A stretch of 64,000 nucleotides of DNA from Streptomyces pinistramenti (GTDB taxonomy: Bacteria; Actinomycetota; Actinomycetes; Streptomycetales; Streptomycetaceae): assembly GCF_020564935.1 (NCBI RefSeq), contig NZ_JAJCXB010000003.1, forward strand, positions 186,001 through 250,000, read 5' to 3'. A program made the translations under genes and the position numbers. The first letter of the stretch is position 1. Every line of letters begins with the position of its first letter. Of this stretch, positions 17,263-25,548 are shown piece after piece. The notes under the pieces were generated by a model. It made no database searches and was not told the DNA's origin. It saw only the letters and a list, made by a program, of their open reading frames with translations.

Positions 17263-17931
17263 ATGCATACGGCGGTACTCTTCGATTTGGACGGCACCTT
17301 GATCGACACCGAGCCCCGCAGCCGCGAAGCTTGGGCCCGTCTTTTCCGCTGTCATGGTGTTCCCCATGACGACGCCGTATTACGGGCCTTCGCGGGCCGC
17401 CCTGCAAAGGAGGCCGTCGCCGAGCACCTTGCCTCTTTCCCGGGGCACACCGTCGAGGAACTGTGCGCGGAGGCGATGGCGTACACGGCCCTTCCCGATA
17501 TGCCGGCGGTCGCTCCCGTGTCCGGCGCAAGGGAGCTGCTGCTCCGGCTGCGCCGGCACGGCGTGGCACTCGGGGTGGTGACGTCGGGGCCGCGCGGATA
17601 CGCGGAGGGAGAACTGGCGGCCATGGGAGCGCTACCGCTGCTGGACGTCCTCATCACCGCTGACGACGTCACCCGCGGAAAACCCGATCCGGAAGGCTAT
17701 CTGGCCGCCTGCTCGGCCCTGCGCGCGGCACCCGGACAGGCTGTGGTGTTCGAGGACGCCCCGGCCGGAATTCTTGCGGCCAAGCGCGCGGGGGCCTTCT
17801 GCGTCGGCCTGACCACTACCCAGCCGGCCAATGCTCTGGCCGGCGCGGACCTGGTCCTGCCCGATCTGGCCGACGTGCCCTGGCCGATCGCCGCGGAACT
17901 CGTACCCGACCGCGCGGTCAACAACGCGTGA
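17263..17931 (+). CDS. HAD-superfamily hydrolase, beta-phosphoglucomutase-like
   Basis: A 222-residue HAD enzyme. Motif I is DLDGTLIDTEP (nucleophile D8, acid D10), motif II is VTSGP, motif III is the Lys in RGKPDPEGY, and motif IV is FEDAPAGI. The FEDxxxG motif and small helical cap place it in the beta-phosphoglucomutase/sugar-phosphatase subgroup, so a phosphorylated sugar is a likely substrate. The start ATG at 17263 has AGAGG ten bases upstream. Codon 40 is TTA, implying bldA control. It lies upstream of the glycosyltransferase gene in the same direction, which supports a joint sugar-modifying role. Confidence 0.85.
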   Translation: MHTAVLFDLDGTLIDTEPRSREAWARLFRCHGVPHDDAVLRAFAGRPAKEAVAEHLASFPGHTVEELCAEAMAYTALPDMPAVAPVSGARELLLRLRRHGVALGVVTSGPRGYAEGELAAMGALPLLDVLITADDVTRGKPDPEGYLAACSALRAAPGQAVVFEDAPAGILAAKRAGAFCVGLTTTQPANALAGADLVLPDLADVPWPIAAELVPDRAVNNA

Positions 17932-18062
17932 ACGCGAGGGCGCCTTCCCTGAGCGCGGGCACCCGCCACCGCGCTGAAGGTATGCGGCCCAGTGGATTCA
18001 CGACTTTCCTTTCAGGTTTCGCACCTGGGCAGCCTCTTTTCCGGAGAACTGGGAGTCGCACC

Positions 18063-19283
18063 GTGACGTCGTATCAAGACCTTGGCCGGACGTACCCGAT
18101 CGCGCGTGACCGGGACGATTTCGCTGCCGCGGTGGCCAGTAGCGTAGTGCTCTCTGTTGATCTGTTCGCGCAGACGACTGCGCCGGACTACTGGAACTGG
18201 TCCGAATCCGCGCACCGTGCGGTGGTCGAATCCCTGCTGAGTGCGGAGGACACGCCGCTGAGCCGGGCCACCGTTCAACTGCTGGCGCATCCCGAAAACG
18301 GTGCGTACCACCATCACCTGCAAAACTGCGTCAAAGACGCCCTGGCCGCCGAGCCGAATTCCCTGCCGGACCGGCTGGCCGAAGCGGTCTGGGCCGCGGA
18401 ACGTGTGTCGAGACTCAGAGTTCACGTCGGCTCCGGCTGGCAAGCGGCCGGAAAGGGCGCGGCGCTGGACGAACTGAAGGGAATTCGGCATACCCGGCAG
18501 CCGACGGAAGGGCCTTTCGAAGCCGCCATCGTCATCCCGTTCCGCGGGCGCGATCCGCAGTCGGCCCGAATACGGAACCTCCTGGCCGTTCTGAGCGCCC
18601 TGAACCTACAGACCTGCGCACGCCACCGGTATCGGACCGTCGTCGTGGAAGCCGACAGTGAACCACTGTGGAGGAGTGTGGTCGCACCCGCCTGCGACAC
18701 CTATATCTTTGCCCCTGCCGCCGGCCGGTTCAGCAAGGCGTGGGCGACGAATGTCGGTGTGGTCCAAGGCGCGGCCGAAGCGGAAGCCATCTGTGTTCTC
18801 GACGCCGACATCCTGGTGGACGACGACTTCGTGGAACGGGCCTTGGAACGATTCGACGTTCCGGGTACGCAGGCACACTGGCCGTTCCAGGACATGCTCT
18901 TTCTGGACGAGAAGAGCAGCGAGGCGGCGATACATGCGCGCAGCCTTGAGCACGGTTCGTCGGTGAACCACGAGCCGATGCGCGGGGTATACATGCGCCG
19001 CCCGCCCGGCGGCTGCATCTGGCTGCGCAACGGGCTTTTCCGCCGCATAGGCGGCATGGACGAGAGATTCGAAGGGTGGGGCGGGGAAGACCAGGACTTC
19101 GAATGGCGAGTGGACCGCTATGGGGCCCTGGACCGCCACGCGGATCCGATCGTCCATCTCAATCACCCCCGCTCGCCCTACCGGGCCGACGACGGTACCC
19201 CGTTCTTCCAGGAGATAAGTTTCTGCAGTTGGCCGTGCGACTCCGACATCGGGAATCTGCACAAATACAGCGACCGGTCATAG
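18063..19283 (+). CDS. GT-A fold glycosyltransferase with galactosyltransferase-type C-terminal domain
   Basis: A 406-residue soluble protein. The N-terminal 150 residues are helical and unassigned. Then AAIVIPFRGRD opens a GT-A domain, with the metal-binding D247-A-D249 in CVLDADILVDD. The GGMDERFEGWGGEDQDFEW segment (E337 to D343 core) matches the beta-1,4-galactosyltransferase/GalNAc-transferase C-terminal motif. It probably transfers a sugar from a UDP-sugar to an unknown acceptor. GTG at 18063 has GGGAG seven bases upstream; an alternative GTG at 17928 would overlap the HAD stop (GTGA) and add 45 poorly conserved residues. Operon with the HAD gene is likely. Confidence 0.78.
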   Translation: MTSYQDLGRTYPIARDRDDFAAAVASSVVLSVDLFAQTTAPDYWNWSESAHRAVVESLLSAEDTPLSRATVQLLAHPENGAYHHHLQNCVKDALAAEPNSLPDRLAEAVWAAERVSRLRVHVGSGWQAAGKGAALDELKGIRHTRQPTEGPFEAAIVIPFRGRDPQSARIRNLLAVLSALNLQTCARHRYRTVVVEADSEPLWRSVVAPACDTYIFAPAAGRFSKAWATNVGVVQGAAEAEAICVLDADILVDDDFVERALERFDVPGTQAHWPFQDMLFLDEKSSEAAIHARSLEHGSSVNHEPMRGVYMRRPPGGCIWLRNGLFRRIGGMDERFEGWGGEDQDFEWRVDRYGALDRHADPIVHLNHPRSPYRADDGTPFFQEISFCSWPCDSDIGNLHKYSDRS

Positions 19284-19322
19284 CCCACAAGACTTGGGAG
19301 ATCGCGCGACAAGGAGACCTCG

Positions 19323-21055
19323 GTGCAATCTTCCCGGACAGCAGAGATCCGCTTTTCCGGCTGCCTTCGCGATACCCGGCGTCTGGCGTGGGCCGCAGCG
19401 CCTGCTGTGGAACGACACGCAATGACTCAAGCCGGACGATCACTTCTACAACGTGGCTTTGGAGTTCAGGATCCCGGAAGGGCACTCCACGAAGGACGTG
19501 CTGGATGCCTTACGCGCTCTCGTGCGGCGCCATGAGGCGTCGCGGACACGCTTCGTCGTCTCTGCTGCCGGGGAACCGATGCAGGAGGTGACCGCGGAGG
19601 GGGCCCTGTCGGTCGACATCCTGTCGACCCGCTCGGCCGATGCCGATGCGACGGCGAAAGAATGGCTCGACACCCGGCACGATATTCCCTTCACCTTCCC
19701 TGATGAATGGCCTACGAGGGCTGCGGTGGCCGAGGTCGACGGGGCGCCGGACCGGGTCCTGTTCGTCCTCTCCCACCTCACCATCGATGCGGTCGGCGCG
19801 AGAATTCTCGGGGCGGAACTTCATCGCGTTCTGGCGGCGGGCGAGGAGCCCCCGTCTGTGCGGCGTACCAGCCGCTGGACCGGGCCGTGTACGAGGCGAC
19901 GCGGGGTGGGATACGGAAGTCCGAGAGCACGCTCGGGTACTGGGAAACCGCATTGCAGGCGGCACCTGCACGCCTGTTCACCTATCCCCTCGGAAACCCG
20001 ACCAGCCGCGGTACGTGAATGTCTCCATGAAGTCGGAGGCGGTCTCGGAGTCGCTGGACATCCTTGCGGCCCGCTACCGTGTCACCGACCCCACCGTCCT
20101 GGCGGCGGCGACCGCGGCAATGCTGAGTGCGGTCACCGGAAACAGCAACGTCCTTCTCAAGACGGTGAGCAACAACCGCTTCTCCGCGGATCTCAAGGAC
20201 ATGCTGGGTATCGCGCTGGGGAACTCCCTCATTGCGATACCGGTGGGAGAACGCAGCCTCGAAGACGTTATCCGGCATGTCGGGAAGACGGCCGTGGCCG
20301 CCGTCATACATGCGCAGTGCGATCCCGTCGAGCTGTACCGGCACGTGGCCCGCCGGAACCATGAACGCGGTGTCTGCACCGATCTCTTCGAAGCATTCAT
20401 CAACGACCGCCGGTACTTCAGCTCCCTTTCATCCGACGAGGAACTTTCCTGCACGGAGCTCCGCGAACTCGCCGAGCGAACCACCGTGTATCCCGACGGC
20501 GGTTGGCAGCGGCAGAACGCCAAGTTCTTTCTGGACGCGGGCCCGGACGCGGCGGGCGGCGAGGACGTGTTCCGCATCATGGCGGACACCGCATTCCTGT
20601 CCACCGCGGAGATCACGCAGTTGCTGCACGGCCTGGAGTCGCTCCTCATCACGGGGTCGGTCGCGAGGTGCCGTGCGCGGAAGTCCCGGACATCATCGGC
20701 GTGGCCGGGCCCGAACGGGGCGAATCCTGGAAGCTCATCGACCAGTGCTGGGTTGATGTGGACAGGGCCACCGAAGTCCTGCGGCAGATCTCCGGCAGCA
20801 CGCAAGCCGCCGTTTTCGCCGTCGATTCCGGGGCCGGAGCGGAGTTGGTGGCGTACGTCCGGAGTGCGGATCCCCTGGTGACCCCGGAGATCCTGCACCG
20901 TGCGTTTGTGGCGGCATGGGAAGACCGTCCCTCGGTGACGGCCCCCGGCAGGTACGTCGTCTGCGGGGCGCCGTGTCCGGGAGCCGGCGTACGGGTCGGC
21001 CCGGCACCCCGTCCGATGCGTGTTGCCGTGGCTCGGACGGGGCGTGACGCCGGAC
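19323..21055 (+). pseudogene. NRPS-type condensation-domain protein, multiply frameshifted
   Basis: Segments in all three frames join into one condensation-domain protein: EIRFSG and RLAW, then QRLLWND, a TGA at 19423, HFYNVALEFRIPEG, LRALVRRHEASRTRF, and the degenerate active-site motif SHLTIDA in place of HHxxxDG. After a shift near 19855 comes YQPLDRAVYEATRGG, after another near 20005 NSLIAIPVGERSLEDVIRHV, and after a third near 20670 IGVAGPERGESWKLIDQCW. An AAGGAG lies before the GTG at 19323, so the gene once had a proper start. At least four frameshifts and one stop argue for real decay, though sequencing errors should be excluded. It overlaps nothing else on the plus strand. Confidence 0.82.
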
Positions 21056-21061
21056 TTAAGG

Positions 21062-22591
21062 TCAGATGTCCCGGAACGTCTCGATCTGCGCGCCGATCGA
21101 GTTGAGCCGCTCCGCCAGGTCCTCGTAACCCCGGTTGATGACATAGACGTTGCGCAGGACGGACGTGCCCTCGGCGGCCATCATGGCGAGGAGGACGACG
21201 ACGGCCGGGCGCAGCGCGGGCGGGCACATCATCTCGGCCGAGCGCCAGCGGGTCGAGCCGTCGACCAGGACGCGGTGCGGGTCCAGGAGTTTGACCTGCG
21301 CGCCCAGCCGGTTGAGGTCGGTCAGGTAGATGGCGCGGTTGTCGTAGACCCAGTCGTGGATCAGCGTCTGGCCCTCGGCGGCGGCTGCGATGGCCGCGAA
21401 GAACGGGACGTTGTCGATGTTCAGCCCGGGGAAGGGCATCGGGTGGATCTTGTCCAGGGGCGCCTGGAGCTTGGAGGGGCGGACCGTCAGGTCGATCAGC
21501 CGGGTGCGGCCGTTGTCGGCGGCGTACTCCGGGCTGCGCTCGTGGTCGAGGCCCATCTCCTCCAGGACGGCCAGCTCGATCTCCAGGAACTCCACCGGGA
21601 CACGGCGGATGGTCAGTTCCGACTCGGTGACCACGGCGGCCGCCAGCAGGCTCATCGCCTCGACCGGGTCTTCCGACGGCGCGTAGTCCACGTCGCGGTC
21701 GATCCGTTCGACACCGTGGACGGTGAGCGTGGTGGTGCCGACGCCTTCGACCTTGACGCCCAGCTCCTCCAGGAAGAAGCACAGGTCCTGGACCATGTAG
21801 TTGGAGGAGGCGTTGCGGATGACGGTGACGCCGTTGTGCCGGGCGGCGGCGAGCAGCGCGTTCTCGGTCACCGTGTCGCCGCGTTCGGTCAGTACGATCG
21901 CGCGCCGCGGGGTGACGGTGCGGTCGACCTCCGCGAGGTAGGTGCCGTCGGTCGCGGTGATCTCCAGGCCGAAGTGGCGCAGCGCCGTCATGTGCGGGGT
22001 GACGGTCCGGGTGCCGAGGTCGCAACCGCCCGCGTACGGCAGCTTGAAGTGGTCGACGCGGTGCAGCAGCGGGCCGAGGAACATGATGACGCTGCGGGTG
22101 CGGCGGGCCGCTTCGGTGTCCATCGCATCGAGGTTCAGCCGGGCCGGCGGCACGATCTCCAGGTCGTTGCCGTCGTTGATCCAGCGGGTGCGGACGCCGA
22201 TGCTGCTCAGCACTTCGAGGATGCGGTAGACCTCCTCGATCCGGGCCACCCGGCGCAGCGTGGTCCGGCCGGCGTTCAGCAGCGTGGCGCAGAGCAGCGC
22301 GACACAGGCGTTCTTGCTCGTCTTGACCGCGATGCTGCCGGAGAGCCGGCGGCCGCCGACCACGCGCAGATGCATCGGGCCCGCATAGCCGAGCGACACG
22401 ATTTCGCTGTCCAGCGCCTCGCCGATCCGGGCAATCATCTCAAGGCTGATGTTCTGGTTGCCTCGCTCGATGCGATTGACCGCGCTCTGGCTGGTGCCGA
22501 GCGCCTCGGCCAGATGTGTCTGAGTCCAGCCCCGGTGCTGCCGGGCGTCGCGGATGAGCCTGCCGATGCGTACGAGGTAGTCGTCTGCCAT
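21062..22591 (-). CDS. murA: UDP-N-acetylglucosamine 1-carboxyvinyltransferase fused to an N-terminal XRE HTH domain
   Basis: A 509-residue protein. Residues 7-62 form an XRE/Cro helix-turn-helix (RIGRLIRDARQHRGWTQTHL followed by AEALGTSQSAVNRIERGNQN). The rest is an EPSP-synthase-fold MurA, which transfers enolpyruvate from PEP to UDP-GlcNAc. The catalytic cysteine is C190 in AGGCDLGTR, and SKNACVALLC near residue 91 fits the substrate loop. The start ATG is at 22591. Such HTH-MurA proteins occur across Streptomyces beside a conventional MurA. The fusion suggests an enzyme that also binds DNA; a matching inverted repeat lies just upstream. Confidence 0.9.
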   Translation of the reverse strand: MADDYLVRIGRLIRDARQHRGWTQTHLAEALGTSQSAVNRIERGNQNISLEMIARIGEALDSEIVSLGYAGPMHLRVVGGRRLSGSIAVKTSKNACVALLCATLLNAGRTTLRRVARIEEVYRILEVLSSIGVRTRWINDGNDLEIVPPARLNLDAMDTEAARRTRSVIMFLGPLLHRVDHFKLPYAGGCDLGTRTVTPHMTALRHFGLEITATDGTYLAEVDRTVTPRRAIVLTERGDTVTENALLAAARHNGVTVIRNASSNYMVQDLCFFLEELGVKVEGVGTTTLTVHGVERIDRDVDYAPSEDPVEAMSLLAAAVVTESELTIRRVPVEFLEIELAVLEEMGLDHERSPEYAADNGRTRLIDLTVRPSKLQAPLDKIHPMPFPGLNIDNVPFFAAIAAAAEGQTLIHDWVYDNRAIYLTDLNRLGAQVKLLDPHRVLVDGSTRWRSAEMMCPPALRPAVVVLLAMMAAEGTSVLRNVYVINRGYEDLAERLNSIGAQIETFRDI

Positions 22592-22602
22592 GAAGTGACC
22601 GT

Positions 22603-22618
22603 ATCTCAGATATGAGAT
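22603..22618. promoter_or_regulatory. Inverted repeat, candidate operator of HTH-MurA
   Basis: ATCTCA, GATA, TGAGAT forms a perfect 6-base inverted repeat only 12 bases upstream of the HTH-MurA start and about 50 bases from the divergent membrane-protein gene. It overlaps a plausible -10 (TCATAT on the minus strand) and could be the target of the protein's own HTH domain. Confidence 0.5.
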
Positions 22619-22670
22619 GGCCTTGTAATTGCCAGTTGTTCTACTACTATGCGAATAACTGGAGGTCTCC

Positions 22671-23657
22671 ATGAAAACTGCCGCTCCCTTCACGCGCCCT
22701 GTGACCGGCTCCCTGCGGGTCGCGACAGCCCTGTTTCCCTTCCTCGCTGCGATGGCCGTCGTCGCCGGCATCCATCACAAGGTTGCCGACCGGCTCACCG
22801 ATCCGCTCGCCACCCATTTCGACATCCGGGGCAAGGCCGACGGCTTCACTTCCGTCCAGGGCTTCCTGACGGGCACGCTCCTCATCCTCGTCCTCCTCGG
22901 CGCGGGCAGCGCGGTGTTCGTCGGCCGCAAACGCCCCGCTCCTGCGGCCCGCTGGGTCATCGGCACGGGCTGGGGCATCGCCGCCACGGTCGCCCTGCCC
23001 ACCTCCCTGACGCTGCTGGCCAACGCCCATGCCGACCGGGCGGAATCCGCCCGGCTGCCCCTGTGGGAGCTGGCCGCCGTGCTCGCGGCCGGCGTGGCGG
23101 CGGGCGCGCTGGGCTGGCTGCTGGCGGGCCCGGAGCCACGGCCGCAGCCGCCGCGTCCGGGTGCCGCGCCCCGCCTCGCCCTCGGCGCCGGCGAGCGCGC
23201 CGGCTGGACCCGCACCGTCGGCTCCCCGCTGCTGTCCGCCGTGGGCCTCCTGACCGTCTGCGGGGGCCTGTTCCTCGGCATCACGGCGGACTGGTTCACC
23301 GGCGGGGTGCTGCTGGCGTCGGGGGCCGCGGTCGGTGCCGTGACGTCGGTGCGGGTGACCGTGGACCGGCGCGGTCTGGCGCTGGCGCCGGCCCTGCTGC
23401 CGTACGCTTTCCGGCGCGTCCCTTTCGACCGGGTCGCCGAGGCCACCAGCAGGAACGTGCACATCGCCACCGAGTTCGGCGGCTGGGGCTATCGGGTCCG
23501 GCACAACCGCAGCGGCCTGGTGCTCCGTTCGGGTGAGGGACTCGTCCTGCGGCTGCACAGCGGCAGGGAATTCGTGGTGACGGTCGATGACGCGGCGACC
23601 GCTGCCGCGCTGTTCAACACCTACCTGGACCGCGCCCGCCCCTCGCGAGGAGACTGA
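22671..23657 (+). CDS. DUF1648-type membrane protein
   Basis: A 328-residue integral membrane protein with about six hydrophobic segments. The N-terminal LPxHFDIRGKADGF-like segment (LATHFDIRGKADGFTSVQGF) is typical of the DUF1648 family, whose members often sit beside YtrA-type GntR regulators. The C-terminal third is a soluble, bacterial-PH-like domain (VPFDRVAEATSRNVH ... VLRLHSGREFVV). The start ATG at 22671 has GGAGG seven bases upstream. The GntR gene follows directly, the GTG starting one base after this stop codon. Function is unknown, perhaps in envelope stress. Confidence 0.8.
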   Translation: MKTAAPFTRPVTGSLRVATALFPFLAAMAVVAGIHHKVADRLTDPLATHFDIRGKADGFTSVQGFLTGTLLILVLLGAGSAVFVGRKRPAPAARWVIGTGWGIAATVALPTSLTLLANAHADRAESARLPLWELAAVLAAGVAAGALGWLLAGPEPRPQPPRPGAAPRLALGAGERAGWTRTVGSPLLSAVGLLTVCGGLFLGITADWFTGGVLLASGAAVGAVTSVRVTVDRRGLALAPALLPYAFRRVPFDRVAEATSRNVHIATEFGGWGYRVRHNRSGLVLRSGEGLVLRLHSGREFVVTVDDAATAAALFNTYLDRARPSRGD

Positions 23658-23658
23658 G

Positions 23659-24024
23659 GTGCTGTTCCGGGTCGATCCCAGCTCCGCCGTTGCGCTCGGT
23701 GACCAGATCGCCGCCGCGGTCCGCGGCGCCATCGCCGACGGTTCCCTGCACGCGGGGGAGCGGCTGCCCGCGGGCCGTGAACTGGCCGCGTCCCTCGGCG
23801 TCAACGTCCACACCGTGCTGCGCGGCTACCAGCGCCTCAAGGAGGAGGGGCTGATCGAACTCCGCCGCGGCCGCGGCGCGGTGGTCACCGACGCCGTGTC
23901 CCCCGGCCGCGCCCGTCTCGGCGAGGCGGCCGAGCGCCTGATCGCCGAGGCCCGCAGGCTCGGCCTGTCCGACGACGAGATCGTCGGTGTGGTGCGGACG
24001 GGACTGGGACTCGCGGGGAACTGA
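23659..24024 (+). CDS. GntR-family regulator, YtrA subfamily
   Basis: A 121-residue repressor with an N-terminal winged HTH (QIAAAVRGAIADGSLHAGER, then LPAGRELAASLGVNVHTVLR) and only a short C-terminal helical tail, as in YtrA-type regulators that control small transporter operons. The start is GTG at 23659, with GGAG eight bases upstream, inside the end of the preceding gene's reading region. An in-frame upstream start at 23587 would lie wholly within that gene and is rejected. It probably represses its own operon with the DUF1648 protein. Confidence 0.85.
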   Translation: MLFRVDPSSAVALGDQIAAAVRGAIADGSLHAGERLPAGRELAASLGVNVHTVLRGYQRLKEEGLIELRRGRGAVVTDAVSPGRARLGEAAERLIAEARRLGLSDDEIVGVVRTGLGLAGN

Positions 24025-24082
24025 GACGCGGGCGGTCCGCAGTGCGCCTTTCCCTGCCAGTGCGTTCGGCCCGCCCCTTGCC

Positions 24083-24679
24083 TCAGCGCTCCCCGGACAC
24101 CGCGGCCGCCCGGTCCTCGTCGCCGTCCAGCGTGCGGATCACCCGCGCGGGATTGCCGACCGCCAGCACCCCGGCCGGCAGATCACGGGTGACCACCGCC
24201 CCCGCGCCGACCACCGTGTTCGCGCCGATCGTCACTCCGGGACAGACAATGACCCCGCCGCCGAGCCAGACGTTGTCCCCGATGGCCACCGGCTCGCCCT
24301 TCTCCCAGCCGGCCCGGCGCCGTTCGGTGTCCAGCTCGTGCTGCGGCGTCAGCAGCTGGACGTACGGCCCGATCTGGACGTCGGCGCCGATCGTGACGGG
24401 CGCGGCGTCCAGGAAGACCGCGCCGAAATTCACGAATGTCCCGGCGCCGATGCGGATGTGGTAGCCGAAGTCGCAGTGGAACGGCGGCCGGATCCGCACG
24501 CCTTCGCCGACCGCGCCGAGCAGCTGCTTCAGGATTCCGGCCCGCTCGGCGGATGTGGTGGCGCCGGGCGCGTTGTATGCGCCGCACAGCGCGATCCGGC
24601 GTTCGGTGTCGGCGCCCAGCTCGGGATCGTCGGACACGTACCAGTCGCCGGCCAGCATGCGCCGCTTGTTCTCTCCCAC
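24083..24679 (-). CDS. Sugar O-acetyltransferase (maltose/galactoside acetyltransferase type)
   Basis: A 198-residue left-handed beta-helix acetyltransferase. The N-terminal Mac domain (KRRMLAGDWYVSDDPEL) precedes hexapeptide repeats (IRIGAGTFVN, VTIGADVQIGPYVQL, VAIGDNVWLGGGVIV, VTIGANTVVGAGAVV). The catalytic His lies in TPQHELD. The family transfers acetyl from acetyl-CoA to sugars such as maltose or galactosides, perhaps for detoxification. ATG at 24679 is the natural start. It is convergent with the GntR gene; the next minus-strand gene lies 78 bases upstream. Confidence 0.9.
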   Translation of the reverse strand: MGENKRRMLAGDWYVSDDPELGADTERRIALCGAYNAPGATTSAERAGILKQLLGAVGEGVRIRPPFHCDFGYHIRIGAGTFVNFGAVFLDAAPVTIGADVQIGPYVQLLTPQHELDTERRRAGWEKGEPVAIGDNVWLGGGVIVCPGVTIGANTVVGAGAVVTRDLPAGVLAVGNPARVIRTLDGDEDRAAAVSGER

Positions 24680-24757
24680 GGGGGGGCACCTCTCCTCGGT
24701 CGTCGCACGCGTGCGGGGTGTCGGAAAGCCGCCGCCGTACGGGCCGCGGCGCGCAGG

Positions 24758-25264
24758 TCAGGCGCCGGTCGCCCCGTCGATGGCCTCGCGCGGCAGGTCG
24801 GCGTGGCCGTTGTGCCGGGCGTACTCGTGGATCAGATGCAGCATCACCATACGGAGCGACACGTCCTTGCCCCAGCGGGGCTGATGCACCACCAGGTCAA
24901 GCGAGTCCGCGGCCCGCTCGATCCGGCGGGCGTGCCCGACCTCCGTGTGCCACGCGTCGAACGCCTCCTTCCGGTCGGCCGTCCGCGCGTCGTAGGCCAC
25001 CTGGTAGTCGCCGTCCGGTGACCAGACGAGCGGGACGTCCTGGGCGGCGACGGCTCGGCGGAACCAGGCCCGTTCCACCTCCGCCATATGCCGCACCAGG
25101 CCGAGCAGGGACAGCGTCGACGGCCGGCTGGACTGCCGGCGCAGCTCCTCGTCGCTCAGGCCCTCGCACTTCATGGCGAGCGTGGCCCGGTGGTGGTCGA
25201 GGGTGGCGCGCAGCATCTCGCGCTCGCTGCCCGTCAGGGGCGGATCGGTCCGTTCGATGGTCAT
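24758..25264 (-). CDS. DinB/DUF664-family protein
   Basis: A 168-residue four-helix-bundle protein. It has the DUF664/DinB pattern: ERTDPPLTGSEREMLRATLD near the start, LLGLVRHMAEVERAWFRR in the middle, and HLIHEYARHNGHADLPREAI near the end. The His residues in these segments match the metal-binding triad of the family. Many relatives are mycothiol-dependent or of unknown function. ATG at 25264 begins the conserved sequence; upstream extension is not supported. Possibly co-transcribed with the acetyltransferase gene. Confidence 0.8.
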   Translation of the reverse strand: MTIERTDPPLTGSEREMLRATLDHHRATLAMKCEGLSDEELRRQSSRPSTLSLLGLVRHMAEVERAWFRRAVAAQDVPLVWSPDGDYQVAYDARTADRKEAFDAWHTEVGHARRIERAADSLDLVVHQPRWGKDVSLRMVMLHLIHEYARHNGHADLPREAIDGATGA

Positions 25265-25451
25265 GATCGCGTCGTCCCCGTCGCTCGTGTCCCGCAGGCC
25301 GGGCCCCGAACCCAGTGGGCGCCTTCGTGCGGTGACAACGATCGGGCGGGGCCTGGGGCGGTCTCGTTGCGGCACGTTCCGTGTCCTGTCGCAACGAAGC
25401 CAGTCGTCCGTATGACGGTGACCTGCATGGACTGAGTTGGATGAGACAGGT

Positions 25452-25469
25452 CGACTCGGTTCGTTGAGA
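25452..25469 (+). repeat. Short repeat, left copy (CGACTCGGTTCGTTGAGA)
   Basis: This 18-base sequence recurs exactly at 27062-27079, and related copies lie at 27031 and 27082. A degenerate copy (GGACTGAGTTGGATGAGACA) precedes it at about 25429. The copies bracket the oxidoreductase/HxlR pair. Confidence 0.65.
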
Positions 25470-25514
25470 CGAAAGGCCGGAGCCGGCCCGTGGGGACTCA
25501 GAGGACATCTCAGT

Positions 25515-25539
25515 GGGGCCTCGGCTCACGCGAGGCCCC
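25515..25539 (-). terminator. Terminator of the oxidoreductase gene
   Basis: A 9-base perfect stem, GGGGCCTCG (25515-25523) with CGAGGCCCC (25531-25539), and a 7-base loop, beginning 10 bases beyond the oxidoreductase stop codon. Confidence 0.7.
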
Positions 25540-25548
25540 TCGACGGGC

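Noticed and set aside
16842..17309. A 155-codon minus-strand gene upstream of the HAD gene
   Set aside because: It overlaps the HAD start, has no ribosome-binding site support, and shows no recognisable family.
25452..25469. tRNA-like GGTTCG motif
   Set aside because: No cloverleaf arms or CCA-end acceptor pairing is found around it; it belongs to the short repeat family.
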